The notes beneath the pieces are model-generated. The model was not told where the DNA came from and made no database searches. It saw only the letters and a program-made list of their open reading frames with translations. From Microbacteriaceae bacterium VKM Ac-2854 (GTDB lineage Bacteria; Actinomycetota; Actinomycetes; Actinomycetales; Microbacteriaceae), in contig JABMLH010000002.1 in NCBI GenBank assembly GCA_013205085.1, forward strand, positions 740,900-804,899: a DNA stretch of 64,000 bases. The letters are read 5' to 3'. The position numbers and the translations under genes are program-made. This document shows positions 1-8,751 of the stretch, in pieces; within the stretch, counting starts at the first letter, position 1; each line of letters opens with the position of its first letter.

Positions 1-2
1 CG

Positions 3-794
3 GAGCCACGAGGTGACGATGCGCACGATCCTTCGTTTCGTACACTCCCGGCCGGCATCCTCGTCGGCCCGGGCGCCGGCGACAACGCCGGAGCCGCGCT
101 CGGCCTCGGCGCGCAGGCCGGCGACGTGGTCGTCAGCATCGGCACCAGTGGCACCGTCTTCGCCGTCACGGATGCGCCCACCCGCGACGAATCGGGTACG
201 GTCGCGGGATTCGCGGACGCCAGCGGACGCTACCTGCCGCTGATCGCGACGCTGAACGCGGCGCGGGTGCTCGCATCCACCGCCGCCCTGCTCGGTGTCG
301 ACTTCGACGAGCTGGGCGAACTCGCGCTGCACGCGGAGCCCGGCGCCGGCGGACTCGTCCTGGTGCCCTACTTCGAGGGCGAGCGGACCCCGAACCTGCC
401 CGACGCCACCGCGAGTCTGCGCGGCATGACGCTGGCCGCGACCACCCGCCCGAACCTCGCCCGCGCCGCGATCGAGGGGATGCTCTGCGGCCTGGCCGAC
501 GGTCTCGACGCCGTTCGGAGTCAGGGCGTCGCGGCCGCGCGCATCCTGCTGATCGGCGGCGCAGCGCAGAATCCCGCCGTGCAGTCGATCGCGGCCCAGG
601 TCTTCGACGTCCCGGTCGTTGTGCCGACCCCCGGTGAATACGTGGCCGACGGCGCCGCCGTGCAGGCCGCGTGGACGCTGACCGGCGAGCGCCCCGCGTG
701 GACGGTGACCACCTCGGCCGAGCCGACCCCCGATCACCGTGCGGTCATCGGCGAGCAGTACGCGCGATACGCGGGTGAGGCGACCGGAGGCTGA
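3..794 (+). CDS. xylB: Xylulokinase, C-terminal part (gene cut by window edge)
   Basis: FGGY-family carbohydrate kinase. The visible part is the C-terminal ATPase lobe: [15 protein letters not shown] followed by [13 protein letters not shown], the nucleotide-binding stretch typical of xylulokinases, and later [20 protein letters not shown], the adenosine-binding motif near the end of the family. It would phosphorylate D-xylulose in the cytoplasm at the end of xylose uptake. The frame stays open to the first base of the window, so an ATG at 126 is an internal methionine and the real start lies upstream. The gene ends 13 bp before a convergent phosphatase gene. Xylulokinase is the best family call, but other FGGY pentulose kinases cannot be fully excluded from half a protein. 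Confidence 0.85.
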   Translation, partial: EPRGDDAHDPSFRTLPAGILVGPGAGDNAGAALGLGAQAGDVVVSIGTSGTVFAVTDAPTRDESGTVAGFADASGRYLPLIATLNAARVLASTAALLGVDFDELGELALHAEPGAGGLVLVPYFEGERTPNLPDATASLRGMTLAATTRPNLARAAIEGMLCGLADGLDAVRSQGVAAARILLIGGAAQNPAVQSIAAQVFDVPVVVPTPGEYVADGAAVQAAWTLTGERPAWTVTTSAEPTPDHRAVIGEQYARYAGEATGG

Positions 795-807
795 CCCGAA
801 GTCGGCG

Positions 808-1461
808 TCAGGCCCGCGACGTCTCGGCCGACGGCCCCGAAGGCGCGGCGACACCGATGCCGCCGACCGGCTCCCCCGCCCAGGTCAGTACCGTCCAGTC
901 CGTGCCGCTGCCCTCCAGCACGACCACGCCGGTGTTGTCGATCGCGTGCTCCGCGATGAACTCCGCGTCCAGGTTCGCCCCGCGCAGCCCAGTCCAGCAG
1001 CGGATCGCCGCGCCATGGCTGACCACCACAACGGACTCGTGCCCGGCCGCCGCCAACTCCGCGATCACGGCGTCGTAGCGCTCGAAGAACTCCGCGCCGC
1101 TCTCGCCCCCGGGCATCCGCACGTCCAGCTCGCCCTCGGCCCAGCGGAACACGGTGCCCATGTACAGCCGCACCGACTCCTCGTCGCTCTTCATCTCCAG
1201 GTCGCCGGAGGTGATCTCGCGCACCCCGGCCCGCTCCACCGGCACCAGGCCGCGCTCGGCGACGAGCGGCGCGGCCGTGAGGTGCGTGCGCACCATGTTC
1301 GAGACGGCGATCGCGTCGATCCGCTCGCCCTCGAGCACCGCCGGCACCGCCGCCGCCTGCTCCAGCCCCAGCTCGGTCAGGCCGGGGCCCGGGATGCGGG
1401 TGTCGAGCAATCCGTCGACATTGGAGGGGGTCTGGCCGTGCCGGATCAGGATGAGACGCAT
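808..1461 (-). CDS. Histidine phosphatase (phosphoglycerate-mutase-like) family protein
   Basis: A 217-residue protein with the RHG catalytic motif at residues 7-9 (LIRHGQTPSN) and the second catalytic histidine in VVVSHGAAIRCW near residue 150. Family members remove phosphate through a phospho-histidine intermediate. The substrate cannot be read from sequence, and small actinobacterial members include phosphatases acting on sugar phosphates or on cofactor precursors. It starts 9 bp after the adenylate-kinase-like gene and is probably co-transcribed with it. It is convergent with the xylulokinase fragment. Confidence 0.85.
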   Translation of the reverse strand: MRLILIRHGQTPSNVDGLLDTRIPGPGLTELGLEQAAAVPAVLEGERIDAIAVSNMVRTHLTAAPLVAERGLVPVERAGVREITSGDLEMKSDEESVRLYMGTVFRWAEGELDVRMPGGESGAEFFERYDAVIAELAAAGHESVVVVSHGAAIRCWTGLRGANLDAEFIAEHAIDNTGVVVLEGSGTDWTVLTWAGEPVGGIGVAAPSGPSAETSRA

Positions 1462-1470
1462 TGCTCCACG

Positions 1471-2034
1471 CTATCGCGCGGCGACGACAGCCTCCCGGAC
1501 CCGCTCCGCGACGTCGTCCGGAGTGCCGTCGCCGGGAACGCGCACCAGGCAGCCGCGCTCGTCGTAGACGTCGACCAACGCGGCGGTCTCGCGCTCGTAC
1601 ACGGCGATGCGGTGCCGGATCACCTCGGGGGTGTCGTCGGCGCGGCCCTGCTCGGCGGCGCGCGCCTCCAACCGCACCACGATGTCGTCGACGTCGGCGG
1701 TCAGCAGCACAACGCGATGAACACCGCCGTCGCCGAGGATCCGATCGAGTTCGAGCACCTGCGCCTGCGTGCGCGGGTAGCCGTCCAGGATGAATCCGGC
1801 CCGGGCATCCGCATGACCCAGCCGGTCGATCACCACCGCGTTCGTGGTCTCGTCGGGCACGTAGTGTCCCGAGGCGATCAGCTCGCGCAACTCGATGCCG
1901 AGCGCGGTCTCGGTGCGGACGTGCTCACGGAAGAGGTCGCCGGTGGAGATCGCGGGGATGCCCAGGTGGGCGGCCAGGCGAGCGGCCTGCGTTCCCTTGC
2001 CCACGCCGGGTGGGCCCATCATAACGATCCTCAT
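1471..2034 (-). CDS. Adenylate kinase-like nucleoside monophosphate kinase, short form
   Basis: A 187-residue P-loop kinase starting MRIVMMG, with Walker A GPPGVGKGTQ at residues 7-16, the NMP-binding ISTGDLFR and DGYPRTQAQ motifs. It is as short as other actinobacterial adenylate kinases and lacks the long LID insertion (about 30 residues) of enterobacterial Adk. The reaction would be AMP + ATP to 2 ADP or a closely related monophosphate transfer. The usual actinobacterial adk lies beside secY and map in the ribosomal protein cluster. None of those genes are here, so this may be a paralogue, and no symbol is given. Its neighbours are a PPOX-type gene upstream and a phosphatase gene downstream on the same strand. 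Confidence 0.8.
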   Translation of the reverse strand: MRIVMMGPPGVGKGTQAARLAAHLGIPAISTGDLFREHVRTETALGIELRELIASGHYVPDETTNAVVIDRLGHADARAGFILDGYPRTQAQVLELDRILGDGGVHRVVLLTADVDDIVVRLEARAAEQGRADDTPEVIRHRIAVYERETAALVDVYDERGCLVRVPGDGTPDDVAERVREAVVAAR

Positions 2035-2103
2035 CCGCTTACCCCTCGGTCCTGCCGCGCGACGCCGCGCGGTTCGTGTGCGAGGAGGATACCTCGCGGA
2101 GGG

Positions 2104-2499
2104 TTACGGATGATTGCGAAGTCCGGCGGATCCCATCAGTTTCTGCACGCTCATCCTGAGCACGACCCGCTCCGGGTTCACGCGCGGCTGCCGGTAGCGC
2201 CGTGCGTAGCGCGCGACCGCATCCGCGACGGCGTCGGGATCGTCGTCGACCACGGCGGGGCCCGACAGCGAGAGCCAGCGCGCCCCTTCGAACTGGCTCA
2301 CGGAGGCGTAGCCGGTGCGTCGGATGTTCCAGGCCTTCCGCGTGCCGCCGCCCGTGATGATCCGCACGGTGTCGTCGCTGGGCTCGAAGGTGAAGCCGAC
2401 GGGCACCGCGTGGATGCCGCCGTCCGGCCCGAAGGTCGAGAGCACGGCGAGGTGGTAGGCGGTGACGAAGGCGAGGCCGTCGGCGGTCAGGGCGGTCAT
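2104..2499 (-). CDS. PPOX-class (Rv1155-like) F420/FMN-dependent small oxidoreductase
   Basis: A 131-residue single-domain split-barrel protein beginning MTALTADGLAFV. The N-terminal LAVLSTFGPDGGIHAVPVGF strand pair and the following FEPSDDTVRIITGGGTRKAWNIRRTG are typical of the TIGR03618-type PPOX proteins of actinobacteria, which bind F420 or flavin. The start at 2499 is chosen because homology begins there; an in-frame extension upstream is GC-rich filler. The gene is divergent from the LacI gene (179 bp apart) and upstream of the adenylate-kinase-like gene. The natural substrate is unknown. Confidence 0.8.
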   Translation of the reverse strand: MTALTADGLAFVTAYHLAVLSTFGPDGGIHAVPVGFTFEPSDDTVRIITGGGTRKAWNIRRTGYASVSQFEGARWLSLSGPAVVDDDPDAVADAVARYARRYRQPRVNPERVVLRMSVQKLMGSAGLRNHP

Positions 2500-2678
2500 C
2501 CGGCCACCGTACCCGAGTCGGAGATACAGGGCCGGGACGTATATGAGGGCGAGATGAGCGGATGAGAGCGCGATCTTCGCCGCGCATCCTGTATTTCCGC
2601 GGACGACACTCCCGGGCAAGCCTTTTCCCTCCCCCGCCGCCGCTGTGCCAGAATGACCAGCAACCCGAGGGAGGGCCC

Positions 2679-3710
2679 ATGACCGACGCACCACGCACCT
2701 CCGCGGTCACCCTGCACGACGTGGCGCGCGAGGCGGGCGTCTCCCTCGCCACCGCCTCCCGCTCGCTCAACGGCAGCACCCGCAAGGTGAACGAGGAGTA
2801 CCGCTCCCGCGTCGTCGCCGCGGCGACCAAGCTCGGCTATTCGGCGAACCTCTCGGCGCAGGCGGTGGCGAAGGGCTCGACCAACACCGTCGCCCTCCTG
2901 GTCAGCGACATCGCCGACCCCTACTTCTCGACGATCGCGTCGGGGGTGATCCGCGCCGCCGAGGCCTCCGGCCTGGTCGTCACCATGGCCGTCACGGGCC
3001 GCGATCCGCAGCGCGAACTCGACATCGTGCGCACCCTCCGCGGCGGGCGCCCGCGGGTGATCATCCTGGCCGGCAGCCGGTTCGCGGATGAGGAGGCGCA
3101 CGACGCCCTGGTCGCGGAGTTGCGCTCGTTCCAGCGCACCGGCGGCAAGGTCGTGATGATCAGCCAGGGCTCGCTGCCCTTCCCGACCGTGCAGCTCGAC
3201 AACCGCGCCGGCGCGCGCGATCTCGCCGAGGCGCTCGTCGGGCTGGGCTACCGCCGCTTCGCGATCATCGCCGGCAGCTCGACCCTGCTCACCTCCGTGG
3301 ATCGCGTCGCGGGCTTCCGCGAGGGCCTCGCCGCCCACGACCTCGCCATCGACGACGCCCTCGTCGCGGAGTCCTCGTTCACGCGCGACGGCGGCTACGA
3401 GTCCGCGACCGCCCTGCTCGCCGCACACGCCGACGAGATCGACTGCGTCTTCGCGGTCAACGACGTGATGGCGATGGGCGTGACGTCGGCGATGCGCGCG
3501 CTCGGTATCACTCCGGGTTCCGGCATCGCCGTGGCCGGCTTCGACGACATCCCCACCGTGCAGGATGTCAGTCCCGCACTGACCACGGTCGCCGTCCCCC
3601 TGGCCGCGCTCGGCGAACGCTCGCTCGCTCTGGCCCTCGGCGCGGATGCCGATGCCGCCGACCCGATCGGCACCAGCGTCGTCCTGCGCGCCTCCACGCC
3701 GCGGCGCTGA
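2679..3710 (+). CDS. LacI-family transcriptional regulator
   Basis: A 343-residue protein. The N-terminal helix-turn-helix reads TLHDVAREAGVSLATASRSLNG (residues about 10-31), followed by a hinge and a periplasmic-binding-protein-like sensor domain from about residue 65 (NTVALLVSDIADPYFSTI). The ATG at 2679 follows a GAGGGAGG ribosome binding site. Upstream, GGGCAAGCCTTTTCCC (2614-2629) resembles a LacI-type operator and could be autoregulatory. No sugar genes are directly adjacent. The nearest candidate target is the Gfo/DUF993/isomerase operon at 6.3 kb, whose promoter also has a LacI-type operator; this link is inferred. Confidence 0.9.
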   Translation: MTDAPRTSAVTLHDVAREAGVSLATASRSLNGSTRKVNEEYRSRVVAAATKLGYSANLSAQAVAKGSTNTVALLVSDIADPYFSTIASGVIRAAEASGLVVTMAVTGRDPQRELDIVRTLRGGRPRVIILAGSRFADEEAHDALVAELRSFQRTGGKVVMISQGSLPFPTVQLDNRAGARDLAEALVGLGYRRFAIIAGSSTLLTSVDRVAGFREGLAAHDLAIDDALVAESSFTRDGGYESATALLAAHADEIDCVFAVNDVMAMGVTSAMRALGITPGSGIAVAGFDDIPTVQDVSPALTTVAVPLAALGERSLALALGADADAADPIGTSVVLRASTPRR

Positions 3711-3736
3711 CGCCCGGCCCCCATCCCCTCCCGAAT

Positions 3737-3768
3737 AGTTGCAGGTCGGCGCGGGTCGGCCTGCAACT
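3737..3768. terminator. Bidirectional hairpin between convergent genes, palindrome family A
   Basis: Perfect 9-bp arms AGTTGCAGG (3737-3745) and CCTGCAACT (3760-3768) around a 14-base loop, followed by TTTTCG on the plus side. It lies between the convergent lacI and M1 peptidase genes. Nearly the same hairpin occurs at 35595-35626. Confidence 0.7.
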
Positions 3769-3824
3769 TTTCGCCAGCAGGGGCGCGTGCCCAGCGTGTC
3801 CGTTTCGCCAGAAGGGGCGCGCGC

Positions 3825-5435
3825 TCAGCGCATCCGCGCCCGGCGGACGATGAGGAGCGCGGCGCCCACGCCGAGCGTGCCGAGCGCGATCCACAGCGGG
3901 GTCAGGTCGAAGCCGGTGGGCGCCAGCGGGCGGCCGGCGGTCGACGGCGGCACCGTCGCGATCGGAGTGGACGACGCACTCGCGGTCGGCGTCGGCGTGC
4001 TCGTCGGCGGGGTCCACGCGGCCGGCCAGGCGGGCTTATCGGCCTGGTAGATCCAGTCGTCGAAGAACGCCGTCAGGTCCGTCCCCGAGACCTCCTCCGC
4101 GAGCGCGATGAAGTCGGCCGTGCGCGGCGACGAGCCGTCGTTCTCCGCGTACCAGCGTTGGAAGACCGTGCCGAAGGCCTCGTCACCGATCGCGACGCGT
4201 AGGGCCTCCAGCGCCATGGCGCCACGGACGTACACCGGCTCGCCGAACAGGTTCGCGGGGTCCTGCAGATCGGCCGTCGCGGGGGTCCACAGTTCCGCGT
4301 CCGCCCCGTTCTCGTCATAGGCGCCGCGGTACACGGTGTTCGTGCTCTCCTCCCCCGCCGTCTCGTTCAGCCAGCGCTGGGTGAAGAACTCCGCCGGCCC
4401 CTCGTTCAGCCAGATGTCGTTCCAGTCCCCCGGGCTCACGGCGTCGCCGTACCACTGGTGCACGAACTCGTGCACGAGCGTGTTCTCGTCGATCCCGCCG
4501 TCGAAGTAGGGGCGATCCTGCGTCTCCAGGGCGTAGCCCACGTCGGTGGCCTTCACCACGATGCCCGCGCTCGTGCCGGGATACGCACCGAAACTGTCCT
4601 CTCCCCACGCGATGATCGTGGGGATGAGGTCCTGATACTCCTGCAGGGCGCCGAGCGCCGGATCGATGAAGCTCCAGATCGGCAGCACGGAGCCGTCGAC
4701 GAGCGTGGTCGACGATTCGTAGACGTCGTAGTCGCCGATCGACACCATCGAGAGGTAGGTGGCCATCTGCTCGGTCTGGGTCCAGGTCCACGTCGTCGCA
4801 TCGCCCACCACGGTCTTCGCGCTGAGCACGCCGTTGCCGGCGACGGCGAGAGCGGAGTCGGCGGTGACCGAGACCTCGAAGGTCGCCTTGTCGGCCGGGG
4901 TGTTGTTGTTCGGGTACCAGGTCTGCGCGCCGAGCGGTTCGCCCAGCGCGGTGATGCCGACGCCGTCGACGTTCGGCACCCATCCTTCCGGCGAGCCGTC
5001 GGGGTCGGTGTGCACCACCGGAGTGCCGTGGTAGGCCACGCCGACCTCGAAGTCGCCGTCGACGGCAGCGGCCGGCGTCACGATCAGCTTGTGCAGGCCG
5101 GCGCCCTCGTCGCTGTCCTCGCGCGCGAACGCGGCGGCGACCCCGTCGACCGTGACCGCATCCACCGCGAGACCTTCGAAGTCGAGCGAGAAGGAGGAGA
5201 GCGGATCCGCGGCGGTCGCCTCGATCGCGGTGCTCGCGACGACGGTGCCATCGGCCGCGTAGGCGAGGTCGATGTCGTAGTGCTGCACGTCGTAGCCGCC
5301 GTTGCCGGCGTCGGGCAGCAGCGAGTCGCCCGAGGTGGCCGCGCCGGCGAGGGGCTCTGCGGCGACGGCGGGTCCGGCCGCGAGCCCGAGCGCGGCGACG
5401 AGGGCCACGGAGGCGAGAAGGCGGTGGCGTCGCAT
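3825..5435 (-). CDS. Secreted M1-family metallopeptidase with LAPTG cell-wall sorting signal
   Basis: A 536-residue zinc aminopeptidase of the M1 (gluzincin) family. It starts MRRHRLLAS with a signal peptide ending near AVAAEP (about residue 27). The zinc site is HEFVH at residues 322-326 with the third ligand glutamate 18 residues later (NEGPAEFF, E345), the exact M1 spacing. The C-terminus has a Thr/Pro-rich linker, then LAPTG (about 504-508), a hydrophobic segment and the positive tail RRARMR. That is the layout of a sortase substrate, with LAXTG being the form used by class E sortases of high-GC actinobacteria. The enzyme would therefore sit on the cell wall and trim peptides outside the cell. 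Longer upstream starts were rejected because the signal peptide begins here. It is divergent from the LON-domain gene. Confidence 0.9.
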   Translation of the reverse strand: MRRHRLLASVALVAALGLAAGPAVAAEPLAGAATSGDSLLPDAGNGGYDVQHYDIDLAYAADGTVVASTAIEATAADPLSSFSLDFEGLAVDAVTVDGVAAAFAREDSDEGAGLHKLIVTPAAAVDGDFEVGVAYHGTPVVHTDPDGSPEGWVPNVDGVGITALGEPLGAQTWYPNNNTPADKATFEVSVTADSALAVAGNGVLSAKTVVGDATTWTWTQTEQMATYLSMVSIGDYDVYESSTTLVDGSVLPIWSFIDPALGALQEYQDLIPTIIAWGEDSFGAYPGTSAGIVVKATDVGYALETQDRPYFDGGIDENTLVHEFVHQWYGDAVSPGDWNDIWLNEGPAEFFTQRWLNETAGEESTNTVYRGAYDENGADAELWTPATADLQDPANLFGEPVYVRGAMALEALRVAIGDEAFGTVFQRWYAENDGSSPRTADFIALAEEVSGTDLTAFFDDWIYQADKPAWPAAWTPPTSTPTPTASASSTPIATVPPSTAGRPLAPTGFDLTPLWIALGTLGVGAALLIVRRARMR

Positions 5436-5586
5436 GCGGGGTCCGATCCGGGGCGTCGAGGGAGGGGCGCGTCTGGGAGTGAGCGGTGAGCCTGACTCTA
5501 GGGGACTCAGGGGTGCTAGGGCGAGGGGTGGACGGCGCGGCGGAACACCCGGCGACATCACGCGACGCGCATGCGACGCTCGACGG

Positions 5587-6198
5587 ATGACAGCCCTTCC
5601 GATGTTCCCGCTCGGTTCCGCCCTCGTGCCGCACATGCCGCTCGAGCTGCGGCTGTTCGAGCCGCGCTACCTCACGATGCTGGCCGACATGATCACGGCC
5701 GAGCGCACCCTGTTCGGCGTCGTGCTGATCGAGCGGGGTCAGGAGGTCGGCGGCGGTGAGCGCCGCTTCGACGTCGGCACGATCGCCGAGATCACCGAGG
5801 TCGGCGGCGGCGACGGATTCGTGGCGCTGAGCGCCGTCGGCGGCTCGCGCTTCGAGGTTCTCGAATGGCTCGACGACGCCCCGTACCCGCGGGCGGAGCT
5901 GCGGCTGCTGGATCCGCTCGAATGGCACGAGGAGTCGACGGCTGCGCGGGAGCGGACCGAGGCGGAGGTGCGCCGGGCGCTGGCCGTCGCGAGCGAATTC
6001 GAGCAGCAGCAGTACGCCGCGGTCGTCGAACTCTCGGACGATCCGCTCGCCGCCTGCTGGCAACTCGCGGGCATCGTGCCCTCCGGCGACCTCGATCGGC
6101 AGGCCTTCCTGCGCTGCGCGAGTCTGGACGAGCTGCTCACCGCGGTGCGGACGCGGGCGACGGAGGCGATCGAGCAGTACTCGGGCTTCGCCGACTGA
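5587..6198 (+). CDS. LON peptidase substrate-binding (LON-SB) domain protein
   Basis: A 203-residue protein consisting of a free-standing Lon N-terminal-like domain: MFPLGSALVPHMPLELRLFEPRY is the typical opening (PLG..LFP...LPLHIFEPRY in the family). It has no AAA or protease domain. Such proteins are widespread in bacteria with unproven roles, possibly substrate recognition or cereblon-like binding. The start at 5587 gives the motif directly. The gene is monocistronic, divergent from the M1 peptidase, with the Gfo/DUF993 operon promoter 80 bp downstream of its stop. Confidence 0.85.
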   Translation: MTALPMFPLGSALVPHMPLELRLFEPRYLTMLADMITAERTLFGVVLIERGQEVGGGERRFDVGTIAEITEVGGGDGFVALSAVGGSRFEVLEWLDDAPYPRAELRLLDPLEWHEESTAARERTEAEVRRALAVASEFEQQQYAAVVELSDDPLAACWQLAGIVPSGDLDRQAFLRCASLDELLTAVRTRATEAIEQYSGFAD

Positions 6199-6279
6199 TC
6201 CCGCAGTCCGGGTCGGCGACGCGCCCCAACTCCGAGCCGCCGCCGAGCGCAGCCCGGGTCGCCACCGGGCGGAAACCGC

Positions 6280-6309
6280 TTGCCCACACCGACTCTTCGT
6301 GCGTACACT
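6280..6309 (+). promoter_or_regulatory. Promoter of the Gfo/DUF993/isomerase operon
   Basis: A -35 TTGCCC (6280-6285) and a -10 TACACT (6304-6309) separated by 18 bp. The predicted start falls inside the palindrome at 6312-6325 and about 40 bp before the GTG start codon. Confidence 0.5.
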
Positions 6310-6311
6310 CG

Positions 6312-6325
6312 GGTAAACGCTTTCC
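6312..6325. promoter_or_regulatory. LacI-type operator GGTAAACGCTTTCC
   Basis: Near-palindrome with the central CG and AAA/TTT flanks of LacI/GalR-family operators. It sits where transcription should start, so binding would block the promoter. Compare CCTGGAACCGTTTCCAGG at 59994-60011. Confidence 0.55.
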
Positions 6326-6358
6326 GGCCACCGCGCCGCAGAACCAGGAAGGGCCACC

Positions 6359-7561
6359 GTGTCAGAGTCGACCACCCCCACCATCGGCATCATCATGAAC
6401 GGCGTTTCGGGCCGGATGGGCTACCGCCAACACCTCGTCCGCTCGATCCTCGCCATCCGCGAGCAGGGCGGCGTGCTGCTCTCCGACGGCACGCGTGTGC
6501 AGCTCGAGCCGCTGCTCGTGGGCCGCTCGGAGGCGAAGCTCAAGGAGCTCGCCGACCGCCACGGCCTCACGCACTACACCACCGACCTCGACGCCGCGCT
6601 GGCCGACCCGAAGTGGCAGATCTACGCCGACTTCCTGGTCACCAAGGCCCGCGTTCCCGCGATCAAGAAGGCCATCGCCGCCGGCAAGGACATCTACACC
6701 GAGAAGCCCACCGCAGAGTCCTACGCCGAGGCGCTCGAACTCGCCGAGCTCGCGAAGGCCGCCGGCATCAAGAACGGCGTTGTGCACGACAAGCTCTACC
6801 TGCCTGGCCTGCAGAAGCTCAAGCGCCTGATCGACTCCGGCTACTTCGGCCGCATCCTCAGCGTCCGCGGCGAGTTCGGCTACTGGGTCTTCGAGGGCGA
6901 CTGGCAGGCCGCGCAGCGCCCCAGCTGGAACTACCGCAGCGAAGACGGCGGCGGCATCATCGTCGACATGTTCCCGCACTGGAACTACGTGCTCGAGAAC
7001 CTGTTCGGCCCGATCGAGGGCGTCTACGCCAAGGCGACCACGCACATCTCGACCCGGGTGGATGAGCAGGGCAACGAGTACGCGGCGACCGCGGACGACG
7101 CGGCCTACGCGATCTTCGACATCGCCGGCGGCATCACGGTGCAGCTCAACTCCTCCTGGACCGTGCGGGTGAACCGCCCGGAGCTGGTCGAGTTCCAGGT
7201 CGACGGCACCCTGGGCTCCGCGGTGGTCGGCCTGTTCGGCGCCAAGGTGCAGCCCCGAGTGGCGACGCCGAAGCCCACCTGGAACCCCGACCTCCCGGAG
7301 ACGCACGTCTACGCCGAGGATTGGCAGGAGCTGCCCGTGAACGACGTGTTCGAGAACGGCTTCAAGACCCAGTGGGAGCAGTTCATCCGGCACGTGGTCG
7401 AGGGAGCGCCGCACGAGTACGACTTCTTCGCCGGCGCCCGCGGCGTCCGCCTCGCCGAGCTGGGCCTGGAGTCCTCGCGCGACGGCAAGCGGATCGACAT
7501 CGCGGCGCTCGACGCGGCGGCGGATGCCGAGGCGCTCGCGGCCGTCGAGGTGGCGCAGTGA
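6359..7561 (+). CDS. Gfo/Idh/MocA-family oxidoreductase
   Basis: A 400-residue NAD(P)-dependent dehydrogenase. The N-terminal Rossmann part begins TIGIIMNGVSGRMGYRQHL and carries the family signature EKPTAES (about residue 117), with the C-terminal substrate domain following. A glycine-rich nucleotide loop (MNGVSGRMGY) replaces the usual GxGxxG spacing. The GTG start at 6359 gives the expected N-terminus. It is the first gene of a tightly coupled operon: its stop overlaps the DUF993 start by 4 bp. Members oxidise sugars or inositols at a ring hydroxyl; the exact substrate here is unknown. Confidence 0.9.
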   Translation: MSESTTPTIGIIMNGVSGRMGYRQHLVRSILAIREQGGVLLSDGTRVQLEPLLVGRSEAKLKELADRHGLTHYTTDLDAALADPKWQIYADFLVTKARVPAIKKAIAAGKDIYTEKPTAESYAEALELAELAKAAGIKNGVVHDKLYLPGLQKLKRLIDSGYFGRILSVRGEFGYWVFEGDWQAAQRPSWNYRSEDGGGIIVDMFPHWNYVLENLFGPIEGVYAKATTHISTRVDEQGNEYAATADDAAYAIFDIAGGITVQLNSSWTVRVNRPELVEFQVDGTLGSAVVGLFGAKVQPRVATPKPTWNPDLPETHVYAEDWQELPVNDVFENGFKTQWEQFIRHVVEGAPHEYDFFAGARGVRLAELGLESSRDGKRIDIAALDAAADAEALAAVEVAQ

Positions 7562-8751
7562 CCGAGCTGACCCTGCTCGCCGCCGACGGTTCGCTCCGCG
7601 CCGTCGAGCTGAACGAGGCGCCCCGCTTCGACAAGCCGCGCTCGCCGCTGCAGTCGCGCGTCGCCTACGCCGCCGCCCACGTCGTCCCCGTTGTGCACGG
7701 CGAGAACGTGCCGGGCGCGCCGGCGCAGATCGACTGGGACGCGACTCTCGCGGTGCGGCACCACGTCTGGTCGTGGGGCCTCGGTGTCGCGGATGCGATG
7801 GACACGGCCCAGCGCAACATGGGCCTGGACTGGGCCGCGACCCAGGAGCTGATCCGGCGCAGTGCCGCCGCGGCCGCCTCCGTGCACGCCTCCGTGGTGG
7901 TCGGCATCAACACCGACCAGCTCACCGACGACCTCGTCTCGCTCGACACCGTGATCGACGCCTACGTCGAGCAGCTCGCGGTCGCCGAGGAGGCGGGAGC
8001 CGGCGTCGTGATGATGGCGAGCCGCCACCTGGCGCGCGCCGCCACCTCGGGCGCCGACTACGAGCGCGTCTACGCGGCCGTGCTGTCGCGCGCGACGAAG
8101 CCGGTCACCCTGCACTGGCTGGGCGCCGCGTTCGACGCGGTGCTCGAGGGCTACTTCGGCTCGACCGACGTGGCCACCGCCTCCGACACGGTGGTGCGGA
8201 TCATCGAGGACAACCTCGCCACGGTGCGCGGCATCAAGATGTCGCTGCTGGATGCGGATGCCGAGATCGCGGTGCGCGCGCGGCTGCCGATCGGCGCCAC
8301 GCTCTTCACCGGCGACGACTTCAACTACGTCGGCCTGATCGAGGGCGGCCAGGACGCGGACGGCGTAACCCGGCACTCGGATGCGCTGCTCGGCGCGTTC
8401 GCGGCCGTCGCGCCGAACGCCTCCGCGGCCATCCAGGCTCTCGACCGCGGCGACGTCGCGGAGTACCGCCGCATCCTTTCGCCCACGGAGGCGCTGGCCC
8501 GCCAGGTCTTCGCCGCCCCCACCCAGTACTACAAGACCGGCGTCGCGTTCCTGGCCTGGCTGAACGGCCACCAGAGCGCGTTCACGATGGTCGGCGGCCT
8601 GCACTCCGCGCGCTCGCTGCCGCACCTCGCCGAGATCGTGCGGCTGGCGAACGAGGCCGGGGCACTGGAGCGGCCCGAACTCGCCGCCGCCCGCTGGACT
8701 CAGCTGCTGTCGCTCAACGGCGTCGACGCGATCCGGACGGTGCTGGTATGA
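7558..8751 (+). CDS. DUF993 family protein, dihydrodipicolinate-synthase-like
   Basis: A 397-residue protein starting at GTG 7558 within a GTGA overlap with the upstream stop. The sequence fits the DUF993 family, predicted TIM barrels of the DHDPS/NAL aldolase superfamily, recognisable from HHVWSWGLGVADAMDTAQRNMG and VTLHWLGAAFD. A Schiff-base lysine equivalent could be the K in VRGIKMSLLDADAE, but this is inference. Placed between a dehydrogenase and an isomerase, it may cleave a keto-acid product of sugar oxidation. No family member is known to me with a proven reaction. Confidence 0.8.
   Translation: MTELTLLAADGSLRAVELNEAPRFDKPRSPLQSRVAYAAAHVVPVVHGENVPGAPAQIDWDATLAVRHHVWSWGLGVADAMDTAQRNMGLDWAATQELIRRSAAAAASVHASVVVGINTDQLTDDLVSLDTVIDAYVEQLAVAEEAGAGVVMMASRHLARAATSGADYERVYAAVLSRATKPVTLHWLGAAFDAVLEGYFGSTDVATASDTVVRIIEDNLATVRGIKMSLLDADAEIAVRARLPIGATLFTGDDFNYVGLIEGGQDADGVTRHSDALLGAFAAVAPNASAAIQALDRGDVAEYRRILSPTEALARQVFAAPTQYYKTGVAFLAWLNGHQSAFTMVGGLHSARSLPHLAEIVRLANEAGALERPELAAARWTQLLSLNGVDAIRTVLV

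Noticed and set aside
126..794. ATG at 126 as the start of the xylulokinase
   Set aside because: The same frame is open to the window edge and upstream codons already encode the conserved GPGAGDNAG motif, so the gene is only cut by the window.
739..2565. 608-residue open frame on the plus strand over the phosphatase and adenylate-kinase-like genes
   Set aside because: It is the antisense shadow of GC-rich genes: Arg/Ala/Pro-rich, no recognisable motif, and both minus-strand genes have clear family signatures.
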